From assembly GCA_964424555.1 (NCBI GenBank), contig CAYRIX010000028.1:1-24549 (forward strand): a DNA stretch of 24,549 nucleotides. Direction: 5' to 3'. Both the position numbers and the translations under genes were made by a program. Below are positions 6,481 to 14,510 of this stretch, piece by piece. Source of the stretch: UMGS172 sp964424555 (lineage in GTDB: Bacteria > Bacillota > Clostridia > Oscillospirales > Acutalibacteraceae). Positions within the stretch are counted from its first letter, which is position 1. Each line of letters starts with the position of its first letter. The notes below the pieces were generated by a model. The model worked only from the letters and a program-made list of their open reading frames with translations, made no database searches and was not told where the DNA came from.

Positions 6481-6509
6481 TTGACACATTTTGAACTTAA
6501 AGGTATACT
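6481..6509 (+). promoter_or_regulatory. Consensus promoter of the membrane papain-like gene
   Basis: TTGACA (6481-6486), 17 bases, TATACT (6504-6509), about 37 bases before the start at 6547. Confidence 0.8.
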
Positions 6510-6546
6510 CTAATAGAATAAGATATTCAAAAAAGGAGGGACGGCA

Positions 6547-7764
6547 ATGCTTTTTTCGCTGTTTTGGTTGTTGTGGCCTATACTGTATGCCACGGGTATT
6601 GTAAGTGCAAGTGCTCTGGCTGTATACGACGAAGCATTGCTCGTCCATATTGTAAGTATAGCCGCAGGCTGTTTATTGCCATTGCGTGGAGTGTGGTATT
6701 TTGTATTGGCACGTCGCCGCAAAACCCGTTTGCGTCCAAGCATGCTTGTACAAACAGTACTCGAGATCATCTTGGCAATGGTAATAATATTTTTGCCAAG
6801 CTTCTCTTATAAGGCCTTCTTGGTTTTTCTCGCACTGTATTTCTCATTCTATACGGCTGTGCAGGGTATAAATTCTTTTATTTACGGGCGCAATCGAGTT
6901 TTTCAGTTGTTCTTCCCGTCACTCTGCCAAGCGATACTGTTTTCGCAACTCTTTTTAGGTGTTGTTATACTGCCTAATGATATTCGGGACAGCTTGGTTG
7001 TCAATGGCTCGGGATACCTGCTTTCTATGCTTGGCCACGCCTACCTGTTTGATTGGCTTTCGGTTGTAGTCAAGAATAAAAAGGTTTCAGAGGTCTTTCG
7101 CAAGGTGTCGGTTGTTATGCCGGGATTCTCAGGACTTGGTACACCATCAAGATTGCTATATACCTTGCCTAGCGCTCCAACTGACATTACTCCCGATGCT
7201 GAGATAATTTTTAACTACGGTAAAAACGGCAAAGGTATTGCAGGTCATTGTGAGCTCTGTGTCGACGGAAAGACATATACTTACGGCAATTATGACCCTG
7301 ACTCACGCTCGATACTCAAAACTGTGGGGAACGGTATAGTATTCCGTGTCGACAAACAGAGGTATATGCAATTTTTATTGGAGCAGCAACGCACCGTTGT
7401 GGTCTACGGTCTGAAATTCAACGCTCAACAGCATGAGAACTTTTTAAATCGCATTTCCGATTTAGAGCAATCGTTGGTGTCTTGGCAAGAAAAGGCACTG
7501 TCCGCACCTGAGGAGGAATATATTTATCAGATGGTAAAGCAGCTTGGTGCCGATGTATATCACATCAATAAAGGCCGTTTCAAGACCTATTTTTTACCGA
7601 CGATCAACTGCGTGACGCTCACAGGAAGCCTGCTTAAGGGTACAGCGGCGGGTAATATAGTGGTTCCGGGAGTCTACACACCGGGAGCATATATGGATGC
7701 GCTGCACAGACTTTACATGGCACGAAATGACGTTGTGGTTTCGGTGGTAGCATACAATACATAA
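6547..7764 (+). CDS. Membrane protein with possible circularly permuted papain-like domain
   Basis: This 405-residue protein has an N-terminal membrane part with about six segments (roughly 3-25, 31-53, 68-85, 89-110, 119-142, 153-174), followed by a soluble C-terminus. The C-terminal part has H234 in AGHCELCVDGKTYTYGNYD and a later cysteine, C355, in PTINCVTLTGSLL. A histidine strand that precedes the cysteine helix is the order seen in circularly permuted NlpC/P60-like folds (LRAT, PPPDE, DUF4105-type). On that view it would be a membrane-tethered thiol hydrolase or acyltransferase (inference). AGGAGG at 6534-6539 supports the ATG at 6547. It shares its strand with the secreted peptidase upstream but has its own promoter. 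Alternatives are a non-catalytic relative or an unrelated fold. Confidence 0.6.
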   Translation: MLFSLFWLLWPILYATGIVSASALAVYDEALLVHIVSIAAGCLLPLRGVWYFVLARRRKTRLRPSMLVQTVLEIILAMVIIFLPSFSYKAFLVFLALYFSFYTAVQGINSFIYGRNRVFQLFFPSLCQAILFSQLFLGVVILPNDIRDSLVVNGSGYLLSMLGHAYLFDWLSVVVKNKKVSEVFRKVSVVMPGFSGLGTPSRLLYTLPSAPTDITPDAEIIFNYGKNGKGIAGHCELCVDGKTYTYGNYDPDSRSILKTVGNGIVFRVDKQRYMQFLLEQQRTVVVYGLKFNAQQHENFLNRISDLEQSLVSWQEKALSAPEEEYIYQMVKQLGADVYHINKGRFKTYFLPTINCVTLTGSLLKGTAAGNIVVPGVYTPGAYMDALHRLYMARNDVVVSVVAYNT

Positions 7765-7767
7765 AAG

Positions 7768-7799
7768 CAGGGCACTTCACATTTTTGTGAAGTGCCCTG
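7768..7799. terminator. Bidirectional terminator
   Basis: A 13-bp perfect stem, CAGGGCACTTCAC with GTGAAGTGCCCTG, has the loop ATTTTT. It lies between the convergent genes ending at 7764 and 7817. The T-tracts on either side are short. Confidence 0.75.
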
Positions 7800-7816
7800 A
7801 GTCTTTGTTGGTTACT

Positions 7817-9982
7817 TTAGTTTTCGGCCGAGGCAGTGTCTGAATTGGAAGCCGTACTACTTTCGGTAGAGGATACCGTTTCTGCGATTTCAGTGACTAT
7901 GGTGCTGTCAAGCACGAACCTAAAGAAATCCTCATCCATCATCTGAAGAGAAGCGGTATAGCGTGATTTTGTCACTGCAATGCAGTAGTCGAGATATGCC
8001 TGCTTTGCGCCGTCGCTCATCTTGGAGGCGGTGCTTAGCCACTCAACCTCGCCGTTCTGGGAGTTGTATCTGCAAACATCGGTGATAAAGCTCTTGTTAT
8101 ACAGCATTGCGATGTGGGTAGTGTTTGAGAAAATATCCACACCGGGTAAAAGCCTTGAGTCATACTCCATGCCGAAAAGATTTAATATCGTGGGAATGAT
8201 GTCGACATTGCAACAAGGGGTATCAACCGTTATCGGCTCTTCAAGTCCGCCGCACCACATAATGCAGGAGGAATGGAACTTGTCGAAGTTCTCCTCGACC
8301 TCACCGCCTGCGATTGACTCCAAGGCCGATTCTCTCAGATAATAAGGATAATGGTCGCCTGTCAGAACTATCATGGTGTTATCAAGCTTACCTGCCTCCT
8401 CAAGGCGGGTCATAAGGTATTCCATTGCAAGCTCCAACTCATAGTTGGCGGCAAGGTAATACTCAGCACCTTGTTTAAGCTCACGGTCGCCTAAAAGCTC
8501 ACGTACCTTTTTGATGTTTTTAACACATATAGGATTGGCATCCGAATAAGGTCCGTGACCTGAGAAGGTCATATAATACGTGTGGAACTGTTCGTCGTTT
8601 ATGAAATCGTCAATCGATTGCTCCATCATCTCAAGGTCGGATGATGGCCACGAGGTCGTAAATTTCATGCCGTTGGTTCCACCCATAAATCTTGTGTTGG
8701 TATAGCCGAGATTGGGATGGGTCTTGTTGCGGGAGTAGTAGGAGCCACGATAGTTATGGTAGGCATAGGTGCTTACTCCGACACCCTCGAACATATTTCC
8801 CAAAGCGAAGGGAATCTGATTTTCGGCTGACTGTGCAAAGCTGCCCGTAGCAACACCTGAGTCGGCATCTCTTGAAACGTCGGGCCACAATCCCGTCATA
8901 AAAGCAAACTCACCGTTGGTGGTGGTGTTTTTAAATGAATTATAATAGTTGTTAAGTACGATTCCGCCTTGACTGAGCTTATAAAGTGTGGGGGTGACAT
9001 CAGGGTCTATAGCGTACTTGGAAAAGCTTTCGGCACAAATGTATATAAGGTTGTAGTCCTTAAACATGCCGGTGTACTGATTTTTATTTGTGCCTGAGAT
9101 AGCAGCAAAATAATCACAAAGCTGTTGTATATCTTCATCGTCGGTAAGTGACTTTAAAGTGGTAAAATCGATCTCTTCCAGTACATTGGGAGAGGTGTCT
9201 ATCTCAGGTGCTTGAGGTTGTGGGTCGACCTCAGGCTCGGGTAAGGTTGGGATAGTGAGAGAATCGTCCTGCTTTTTGTCGGATGAGCCGAACAGAGTAT
9301 AGCCTAATTCTACAATCGAGTTAGTAAGAACACCCAGACGCTTGGCGGCGGTGTCGCTGTCGATATAGGTAGAGGAATAAGCCCCGTAGGGTGAGGTGTC
9401 GCCCGTTCCGAAGGGTAACAAAAGCAAAACGGCCAAAAGCCACAGTATAACGGTTTTTATCAGTGATGCGAGATGGGTCAAAGGATGACAGCGCTTGAAA
9501 AAGCCTTTTGGTGCAGACAAGGACAGCAGAACCGCTGCAAGCACGGGCAGGAGGCAAAGGATTATCCAACCGACCGAGTCCTTAACGGTATCCCAAAGTG
9601 CCCAGCCGAAATTGCCCACTGCTTCGGTGCCGAGCCCCATCATAGATACCGAGAACACCGAGCCGAATATTCTGAAATATATCAACTGGCTGACATAAAA
9701 TAGAAAGGGCAACAGCATCACTACGGGTGTAAGTATGCGGTTCCATTTAGGCTTGAACCAGCCTGTGAGTGCCGACAAAAAAACGGCCTCGGCGGGCAGG
9801 AACAAAACGAAATAAAATGACATTTCATTAAAGCCTATCTGTGTGCGGAGCAAAAGCTCCCAATAGACAAGCGCAATTAAGTAGATGACAGAATATTTAA
9901 GCACTGCCAACAATTGCTTTTTGGTATACTTTTTATCAAATCGAGCCTTCAAGGATTGAAGAACGGTATTATTCCGACTCAT
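7817..9982 (-). CDS. LtaS-like phosphoglycerol transferase / sulfatase-fold protein
   Basis: This 721-residue protein has five N-terminal membrane segments (about 29-46, 53-75, 84-103, 137-157, 171-191), a linker, and an extracellular alkaline-phosphatase/sulfatase fold as in LtaS, which polymerises glycerol phosphate from phosphatidylglycerol into lipoteichoic acid. E318 in CAESF should bind metal. The nucleophile is a threonine in FKNTTTNGEFAFMTG (T354 by alignment with LtaS K-T-S-D-x-E-F). SGHGPY (H476) and TGDHYPY (D543, H544) complete the active site. It is longer than LtaS (about 640) because of a 30-residue Ser/Thr/Glu C-terminal tail. The start has GGAG upstream and a TTGCAT-TATAAT promoter. 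It is divergent from vanW. Whether the product is lipoteichoic acid or another phosphoglycerol decoration cannot be told. Confidence 0.88.
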   Translation of the reverse strand: MSRNNTVLQSLKARFDKKYTKKQLLAVLKYSVIYLIALVYWELLLRTQIGFNEMSFYFVLFLPAEAVFLSALTGWFKPKWNRILTPVVMLLPFLFYVSQLIYFRIFGSVFSVSMMGLGTEAVGNFGWALWDTVKDSVGWIILCLLPVLAAVLLSLSAPKGFFKRCHPLTHLASLIKTVILWLLAVLLLLPFGTGDTSPYGAYSSTYIDSDTAAKRLGVLTNSIVELGYTLFGSSDKKQDDSLTIPTLPEPEVDPQPQAPEIDTSPNVLEEIDFTTLKSLTDDEDIQQLCDYFAAISGTNKNQYTGMFKDYNLIYICAESFSKYAIDPDVTPTLYKLSQGGIVLNNYYNSFKNTTTNGEFAFMTGLWPDVSRDADSGVATGSFAQSAENQIPFALGNMFEGVGVSTYAYHNYRGSYYSRNKTHPNLGYTNTRFMGGTNGMKFTTSWPSSDLEMMEQSIDDFINDEQFHTYYMTFSGHGPYSDANPICVKNIKKVRELLGDRELKQGAEYYLAANYELELAMEYLMTRLEEAGKLDNTMIVLTGDHYPYYLRESALESIAGGEVEENFDKFHSSCIMWCGGLEEPITVDTPCCNVDIIPTILNLFGMEYDSRLLPGVDIFSNTTHIAMLYNKSFITDVCRYNSQNGEVEWLSTASKMSDGAKQAYLDYCIAVTKSRYTASLQMMDEDFFRFVLDSTIVTEIAETVSSTESSTASNSDTASAEN

Positions 9983-10020
9983 GCATATACTCCTTACACG
10001 ATTTAGTAGAACAATTTTGT

Positions 10021-10049
10021 ATTATACCATGCATTTTTTTAAAATGCAA
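10021..10049 (-). promoter_or_regulatory. Promoter of LtaS-like gene with internal inverted repeat
   Basis: On the minus strand: TTGCAT (10049-10044), 17 bases, TATAAT (10026-10021). A perfect 8-3-8 inverted repeat TGCATTTT/AAAATGCA (10030-10048) fills the spacer and overlaps the -35, which would suit a repressor site. Confidence 0.75.
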
Positions 10050-10107
10050 CAATTAACGACAAAAATCACGAGAAACGACAAAGTAAAAACATATGCAGGT
10101 CTTCGTA

Positions 10108-10136
10108 TTGCAACATTACGGTTTATGTGATATAAT
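10108..10136 (+). promoter_or_regulatory. Promoter of vanW-like gene
   Basis: TTGCAA (10108-10113), 17 bases, perfect TATAAT (10131-10136). Transcription starts near 10143, so a possible ATG at 10093 cannot be used. Two copies of AACGACAAA (10055-10063, 10074-10082) lie 19 bp apart upstream. Confidence 0.78.
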
Positions 10137-10167
10137 ATTAGAAATGACGAAGGATTTAGGAGAGGTT

Positions 10168-10995
10168 ATGGCATCGGGGAGACTGTTTTGTGAGATAAAT
10201 CCTTTCTTTTATTGGCTGTCGTCCAAAAAAGAAAGGTTAAAAAGACACATTAAAAATCTTTTCAGCCGTGAACGGGTGGCTTGCTTTAAATCAAATACCA
10301 TACTGCCAAACACCGTAAAGTGCCATTCCTCGGTGCTTGTGCGCAGGCTACACAATGTTGACCTGACATTACAGGAAAACAAGGTAACTAATATAAAGCT
10401 TGCGTGTGACCGAATCAACGGGATAGTTATTCGCTCAGGCGAGACCTTTTCTTTTTGGAAAACTGTAGGTAAAACCACGGCAAGAAAGGGCTACAAGGAG
10501 GGCCTTGTGATAAGAAAAGGCCATATATCGTCGGGTGTGGGCGGAGGGCTTTGCCAGATGGCTAACATGATACATTGGCTTGTGCTCAACAGCCCCTTGA
10601 CCGTTACCGAACTGCATCATCACAGTGATGCCTTGTTTCCTGATGAGCGTCGCAGGGTGCCCTTTGGTACGGGAGCTTCGGTCAACTACAATAATGTGGA
10701 TTACCGTTTTAAAAACGAGACCGAGCAGGCTGTGCAGCTACTTGTGTGGTGTGAGGACGGTGAGCTAAAGGGCGAGCTTAGAAGTCAGGCTGAGTACCCG
10801 TTAGAGTATGAGCTGGTTGAGGAAAATCATCACTTTAAAAAGCAAGGCGATGATTACTACCGCATATCTCAGGTCTACCGTATCCTGACCGAAAGGGCAA
10901 CAGGGAGCATCAAGGGTAAGGAACTGATACTTGATAATTACTCTCTTGTAATGTATGACCACAGTCTTATACCTAAAGAGCAGATCAGAGAATGA
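10168..10995 (+). CDS. VanW family protein
   Basis: This 275-residue protein carries the VanW domain, known from vancomycin-resistance clusters and many Firmicutes envelope loci; its activity is not established. Typical blocks are NVDLTLQENKVTNIKLACDR (about 63-82), GETFSFWKTVGKTTARKGYKEG (91-112), the glycine-rich SSGVGGGLCQMANMIHW (121-137) and a C-terminal YRFKNETEQAVQLLVW. There is no signal peptide or G5/PG-binding domain, so it is a bare VanW domain with a basic N-terminus (SSKKERLKRHIKN). The start is fixed by AGGAG at 10158-10162 and the promoter at 10108-10136. It is divergent from the LtaS-like gene and followed after 40 bases by a zinc-ribbon gene, perhaps cotranscribed. No vanA/B-type ligase is nearby. 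Confidence 0.85.
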   Translation: MASGRLFCEINPFFYWLSSKKERLKRHIKNLFSRERVACFKSNTILPNTVKCHSSVLVRRLHNVDLTLQENKVTNIKLACDRINGIVIRSGETFSFWKTVGKTTARKGYKEGLVIRKGHISSGVGGGLCQMANMIHWLVLNSPLTVTELHHHSDALFPDERRRVPFGTGASVNYNNVDYRFKNETEQAVQLLVWCEDGELKGELRSQAEYPLEYELVEENHHFKKQGDDYYRISQVYRILTERATGSIKGKELILDNYSLVMYDHSLIPKEQIRE

Positions 10996-11035
10996 TATGC
11001 TTATTATATAACTTTTATTGAAATGAGGCTAAAAC

Positions 11036-11722
11036 ATGAGAAGAGACATATGCTTGATCTATCAAAAAAGCGTCAAGGAGGTTTTTGATGCCTATATTTT
11101 GGCGATACGTGACCGCTTTGACAAGGAATGTGATGCTAAGCCCTATTATGCATTGACCTTTGGCTTGAATTTTTCGTTTAAGTATAATATGAACGGCGGA
11201 GCGTGTACCGTTCACTTTATGTCTTTAGAACAGGGAACGGCTGTAAATGTCCGCTATTCAGTGGCTCAGGGAGTCGGCGCACGCTACGAGGCTCACAACC
11301 GTGATCTGACCAAGGTGGTTGAAAGCAGGCTTGGTTGCTCGGCACAAGCGGCCGATATTGATGTTGAAGAGTTTTTAAAGCCTGAGAATCAGACGGTATA
11401 CGATTCTGCGTATAAGATCAGAAGCGGTCAACCAACAGTAAATTCGCAGGAGCCTGTGCCTTGGGCTCAAGTAACACCCGTGCCGATATCCAATACAGGA
11501 AGCGTTTCGACACAAAATATTTACTCTGCACAGCTTGAGATGAACAATAAAAAATGCTCGGGCTGTGGCAATTCCCTTTCACACGGCGCACGGTTTTGTA
11601 CCTTCTGCGGAAAACAGGTGGCAACACAAAGGTTTTGTTCACAATGCGGCAGACCTATTAATGAAAACGATCGCTTCTGTGCAAGCTGTGGAACCAAGCT
11701 TTTACTGAGTAACATTATTTAA
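11036..11722 (+). CDS. Double zinc-ribbon protein
   Basis: This 228-residue protein has a C-terminal pair of rubredoxin-type zinc ribbons: C174-x2-C177...C188-x2-C191 and C201-x2-C204...C215-x2-C218 (ARFCTFCG, DRFCASCG). The N-terminal 110 residues form an alpha/beta region (VKEVFDAYILAIRDRFDKE, ALTFGLNFSFKYNMNGGACT) that I do not recognise as an enzyme. A Gln/Pro/Ser linker (about 131-170) joins the two. Such ribbons usually bind proteins or nucleic acid. GAGG at 11025-11028 precedes the ATG. It follows vanW by 40 bases with no terminator and precedes the AAA+ operon, which has its own promoter. The partner protein of that operon also ends in zinc fingers, so a shared role is possible but unproven. 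Confidence 0.82.
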   Translation: MRRDICLIYQKSVKEVFDAYILAIRDRFDKECDAKPYYALTFGLNFSFKYNMNGGACTVHFMSLEQGTAVNVRYSVAQGVGARYEAHNRDLTKVVESRLGCSAQAADIDVEEFLKPENQTVYDSAYKIRSGQPTVNSQEPVPWAQVTPVPISNTGSVSTQNIYSAQLEMNNKKCSGCGNSLSHGARFCTFCGKQVATQRFCSQCGRPINENDRFCASCGTKLLLSNII

Positions 11723-11767
11723 TGTTAAACCGTATTATAGTTGGATGTGCAGGGTCAGGGTTACCTC

Positions 11768-11796
11768 TTGACTTTGCATGATAAAAATGATACACT
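11768..11796 (+). promoter_or_regulatory. Promoter of the AAA+ operon
   Basis: TTGACT (11768-11773), 17 bases, TACACT (11791-11796), some 60 bases before the start of the AAA+ gene. Confidence 0.7.
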
Positions 11797-11856
11797 ATCT
11801 ATTGTAGACCTGAAAGGGTAATAAATCAAAAAAGCAGGAAGAAGGCATTGTGCATT

Positions 11857-14508
11857 ATGACTGACAAGAAAACAAGAGGAATGATAAGCGGTATATTTTT
11901 TGCGTTGACGCTGATAATTGATACCGTTATGATATTTGGCTCTACGAGCTCGTCGAACGATAACGTTTGGGAAACGGCCGAGCTGTGGACCGAGGGTTCG
12001 TTTATCCCTGTGGCTTGTGTGCTGTTTATTGCTGTATACATATTCAATATTGCAATTTCGGTTGTTGGTACGGTAATATCCTTTGCCAAGGATAAGGTAT
12101 ACGCATGGCCCGTTGCATCTGTTTTGTTGTCACACATGCTGTTATTGGCGGTCAACTTTGCTTTTGAAGTGTTAGATGACGGAATATGGATCATATTGGC
12201 TACTGTCGTTATAGCATTCGGAACAGTTCTCAATGTGGTATCAGGCATAAAAGCCTCAAAGAGTGTCGACCTTGCCGAAAGACAGTCGAAACTTAAAAAA
12301 CCGCTAACTCTTATAGGATGCATCAGTGCATTTTTAAGCCTTTCGCTTTTTTGTATTCCTCTTTGCTCCTATACGGTTGACCGTGTTGACTATGCTGTTG
12401 TTCCTATGGGCGTTTTTGCACCCGACGAGGACAGTGTGATAAATCTTGTGCTGTTTGTGGTCATGGTCATTGTTGCGGCGGTCAATGCGGTGCTGTTGCT
12501 TGGTAGCTTTAAAAATACGTCGGATGAAACCACATTTCAACTAAAAATTCGCAATCTCGTTAACGTCAACACAGTCATAACGGGAATTTACTTTATTGCA
12601 GGCGTTGCGCTTTGCTCAATCAAAAATTCTGACGGTGCCGAAGCTTCAACCGTGAGCTATCTTCCGTTTATCGCAACTGCCGCCGTTGCAATAGTATCGG
12701 CTGTTTATACGAGAAATGCTGTTTCCAATCGGAACACAACACTTGATAAGACCTCAAAGGCGGCAAGGCTTGAGTTCTTTGGCTTAGGTGCTGCCGTATC
12801 GTTGCTGACCGCTGTTGCGGCGCTTGGAAACATTCTCACCATAACCTTCAGAGAGCCTGTTGATATCGAGGATATCGTGCTTGACGGTTATGATATTCTT
12901 ATGACCTATAACAGTCTCGAAGCAGGGCTGCAGGTGGTTGCATTCCTTATAATTGCCGTCCTCACGGTCGTGATAGCCTTGTTCGGGGCTTCGCTCATAG
13001 CCTTGATCAGCAAATCTAAGCTGTTCTTTAAGATAACACTGGCTGAGGTATTGGGCGGTGCGGTTTGTTCATTGCTCATCGGCTTGTTCGGCAAATATTA
13101 TGAGGTTGTTCAGCATCTTAACGAAGAGGTCATGAGATCGCTTATCGAAAGCTCGGGCAGTCCTGCCTATGTTGAGTTCGATTACACCGTTTCCAGTCAG
13201 TCGTTTATTTGGTTTATAGTCGTCATGCTTGTGGTGGCTGTGATACTGTTCAGAAAGCCTTATTCAAGGGGCACGGTCGGTGAGACTCCCGTTATGGTGG
13301 GCGGTACAGCGGGTACAGTGCCTGCCACAGAGCCGATGGTCTATTCGCCTGATACCGACGAGGCCCTTATCGGCGGTGATAATTCCCAATCGGAATTTGA
13401 TCCGTGTCCCGCCTTTACCCAGCTTGACCGTAAAATATCTTACTTTATATCCGAGGGCGAGGCCAGAAAGACCTATTCCTTTAAGGAACCGACTCTCCCC
13501 GAGCTGGTACAGTTTGTCGTCAGCTACGCAAGGGACTGCCGTCTGCATCTGAGCTATACTCAGGAGGACATTGCTGCCTTTGTTGCGGGTCTCGGAGCAA
13601 CCCGACTCACCATTCTTCAGGGTATGAGCGGAACGGGTAAGACCAGCTTGCCCAAGATTTTTGCCGAAGCTATATTGGGTAACTGTGAGATTGTAGAGGT
13701 CGAGTCGTCTTGGCGCGATAAAAATGAATTGCTGGGTTATTATAACGAATTCAGCAAGACCTACACTCCCAAGAAATTTACACAGGCTTTGTATAAAGCC
13801 AAGCTCAACCCCGAAACAGTAACCTTTATTGTGCTTGATGAAATGAACCTCAGCCGCATTGAATACTATTTTTCGGATTTCCTGTCATTGATGGAAAACG
13901 AAGAAGACAAGCGTGAGATAAAGCTTCTCAATGTCGTTCTGCGACGTAACGAAAACGGCAAAAATCAGGTGTATTACGGTCTTGCTGACGGTCACACCAT
14001 AAAAATTCCTAACAATGTTTGGTTTGTCGGAACGGCTAACCGTGATGAGAGCACCTTTGAAATAAGCGATAAGGTATATGACCGTGCGCACACCATGAAT
14101 TTTAATAAGCGTGCTCAAAAGCCGTTGACCTACGGTCAGCCGATAGCCCAGCGCTATATTACGGTGGAGACCTTTGTTCAGTTGCTTGAAAATGCCAAGA
14201 CTGCGGTCAGATTTGACATTGACAATTATCCGCTGATAAAGGATGTCGAGATGCTGCTTGAACCGTACAATATCTCATTCGGTAACCGTATAGCCAGACA
14301 GATAGAAGACTTTGTCAGCATTTACTGCTCCTGCTTCATGAACCCCGACATTGTTCTGCATGATGCAGTGGAAAGAATACTGCTCAGCAAGGTTGTTAGC
14401 AAGCTTGAGTTCAAGAGTGTGGAAAATAAGGTGCAGCTTGCGGCAGAGTTTGAAAAACGAAATCTTCACCGTTGCAGTGAGTTTATTCTGAAGCTAAATG
14501 AGGATTGA
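11857..14508 (+). CDS. Membrane-fused McrB-like AAA+ ATPase
   Basis: An 883-residue fusion. The N-terminal 470 residues hold about 12 hydrophobic segments. After a linker, the C-terminus is an AAA+ module of the McrB/dynein-related type: Walker A GMSGTGKTS (589-597, K595), Walker B IVLDEMNLSRIEYYFSDFL (D661, E662), and a sensor-1 region, FVGTANRDEST (725-733). Classical McrB is a GTPase that assembles with the McrC nuclease and carries M-N-x-x-D at the last site. Here that reads A-N-R-D-E, so GTP specificity is doubtful. The preceding HLSYTQEDIAAFVAGLGATRL helix is the usual N-flank of this AAA family. A TTG three codons earlier (11848) is an alternative start, with AGGA eight bases upstream. 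The next gene starts two bases after its stop, so the two are coupled. Its role is unknown; a membrane-bound remodelling motor is the inference. Confidence 0.8.
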   Translation: MTDKKTRGMISGIFFALTLIIDTVMIFGSTSSSNDNVWETAELWTEGSFIPVACVLFIAVYIFNIAISVVGTVISFAKDKVYAWPVASVLLSHMLLLAVNFAFEVLDDGIWIILATVVIAFGTVLNVVSGIKASKSVDLAERQSKLKKPLTLIGCISAFLSLSLFCIPLCSYTVDRVDYAVVPMGVFAPDEDSVINLVLFVVMVIVAAVNAVLLLGSFKNTSDETTFQLKIRNLVNVNTVITGIYFIAGVALCSIKNSDGAEASTVSYLPFIATAAVAIVSAVYTRNAVSNRNTTLDKTSKAARLEFFGLGAAVSLLTAVAALGNILTITFREPVDIEDIVLDGYDILMTYNSLEAGLQVVAFLIIAVLTVVIALFGASLIALISKSKLFFKITLAEVLGGAVCSLLIGLFGKYYEVVQHLNEEVMRSLIESSGSPAYVEFDYTVSSQSFIWFIVVMLVVAVILFRKPYSRGTVGETPVMVGGTAGTVPATEPMVYSPDTDEALIGGDNSQSEFDPCPAFTQLDRKISYFISEGEARKTYSFKEPTLPELVQFVVSYARDCRLHLSYTQEDIAAFVAGLGATRLTILQGMSGTGKTSLPKIFAEAILGNCEIVEVESSWRDKNELLGYYNEFSKTYTPKKFTQALYKAKLNPETVTFIVLDEMNLSRIEYYFSDFLSLMENEEDKREIKLLNVVLRRNENGKNQVYYGLADGHTIKIPNNVWFVGTANRDESTFEISDKVYDRAHTMNFNKRAQKPLTYGQPIAQRYITVETFVQLLENAKTAVRFDIDNYPLIKDVEMLLEPYNISFGNRIARQIEDFVSIYCSCFMNPDIVLHDAVERILLSKVVSKLEFKSVENKVQLAAEFEKRNLHRCSEFILKLNED

Positions 14509-14510
14509 TC

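Noticed and set aside
5911..6648. Long minus-strand frame of 245 codons
   Set aside because: Shadow of the 255-aa gene, its terminator and the next promoter; no ribosome site and unlikely composition.
10168..10995. Vancomycin-resistance gene cluster
   Set aside because: Only a bare VanW domain is present; no ligase, vanX/Y or two-component genes are in the window, and vanW-like genes are common in sensitive Firmicutes.
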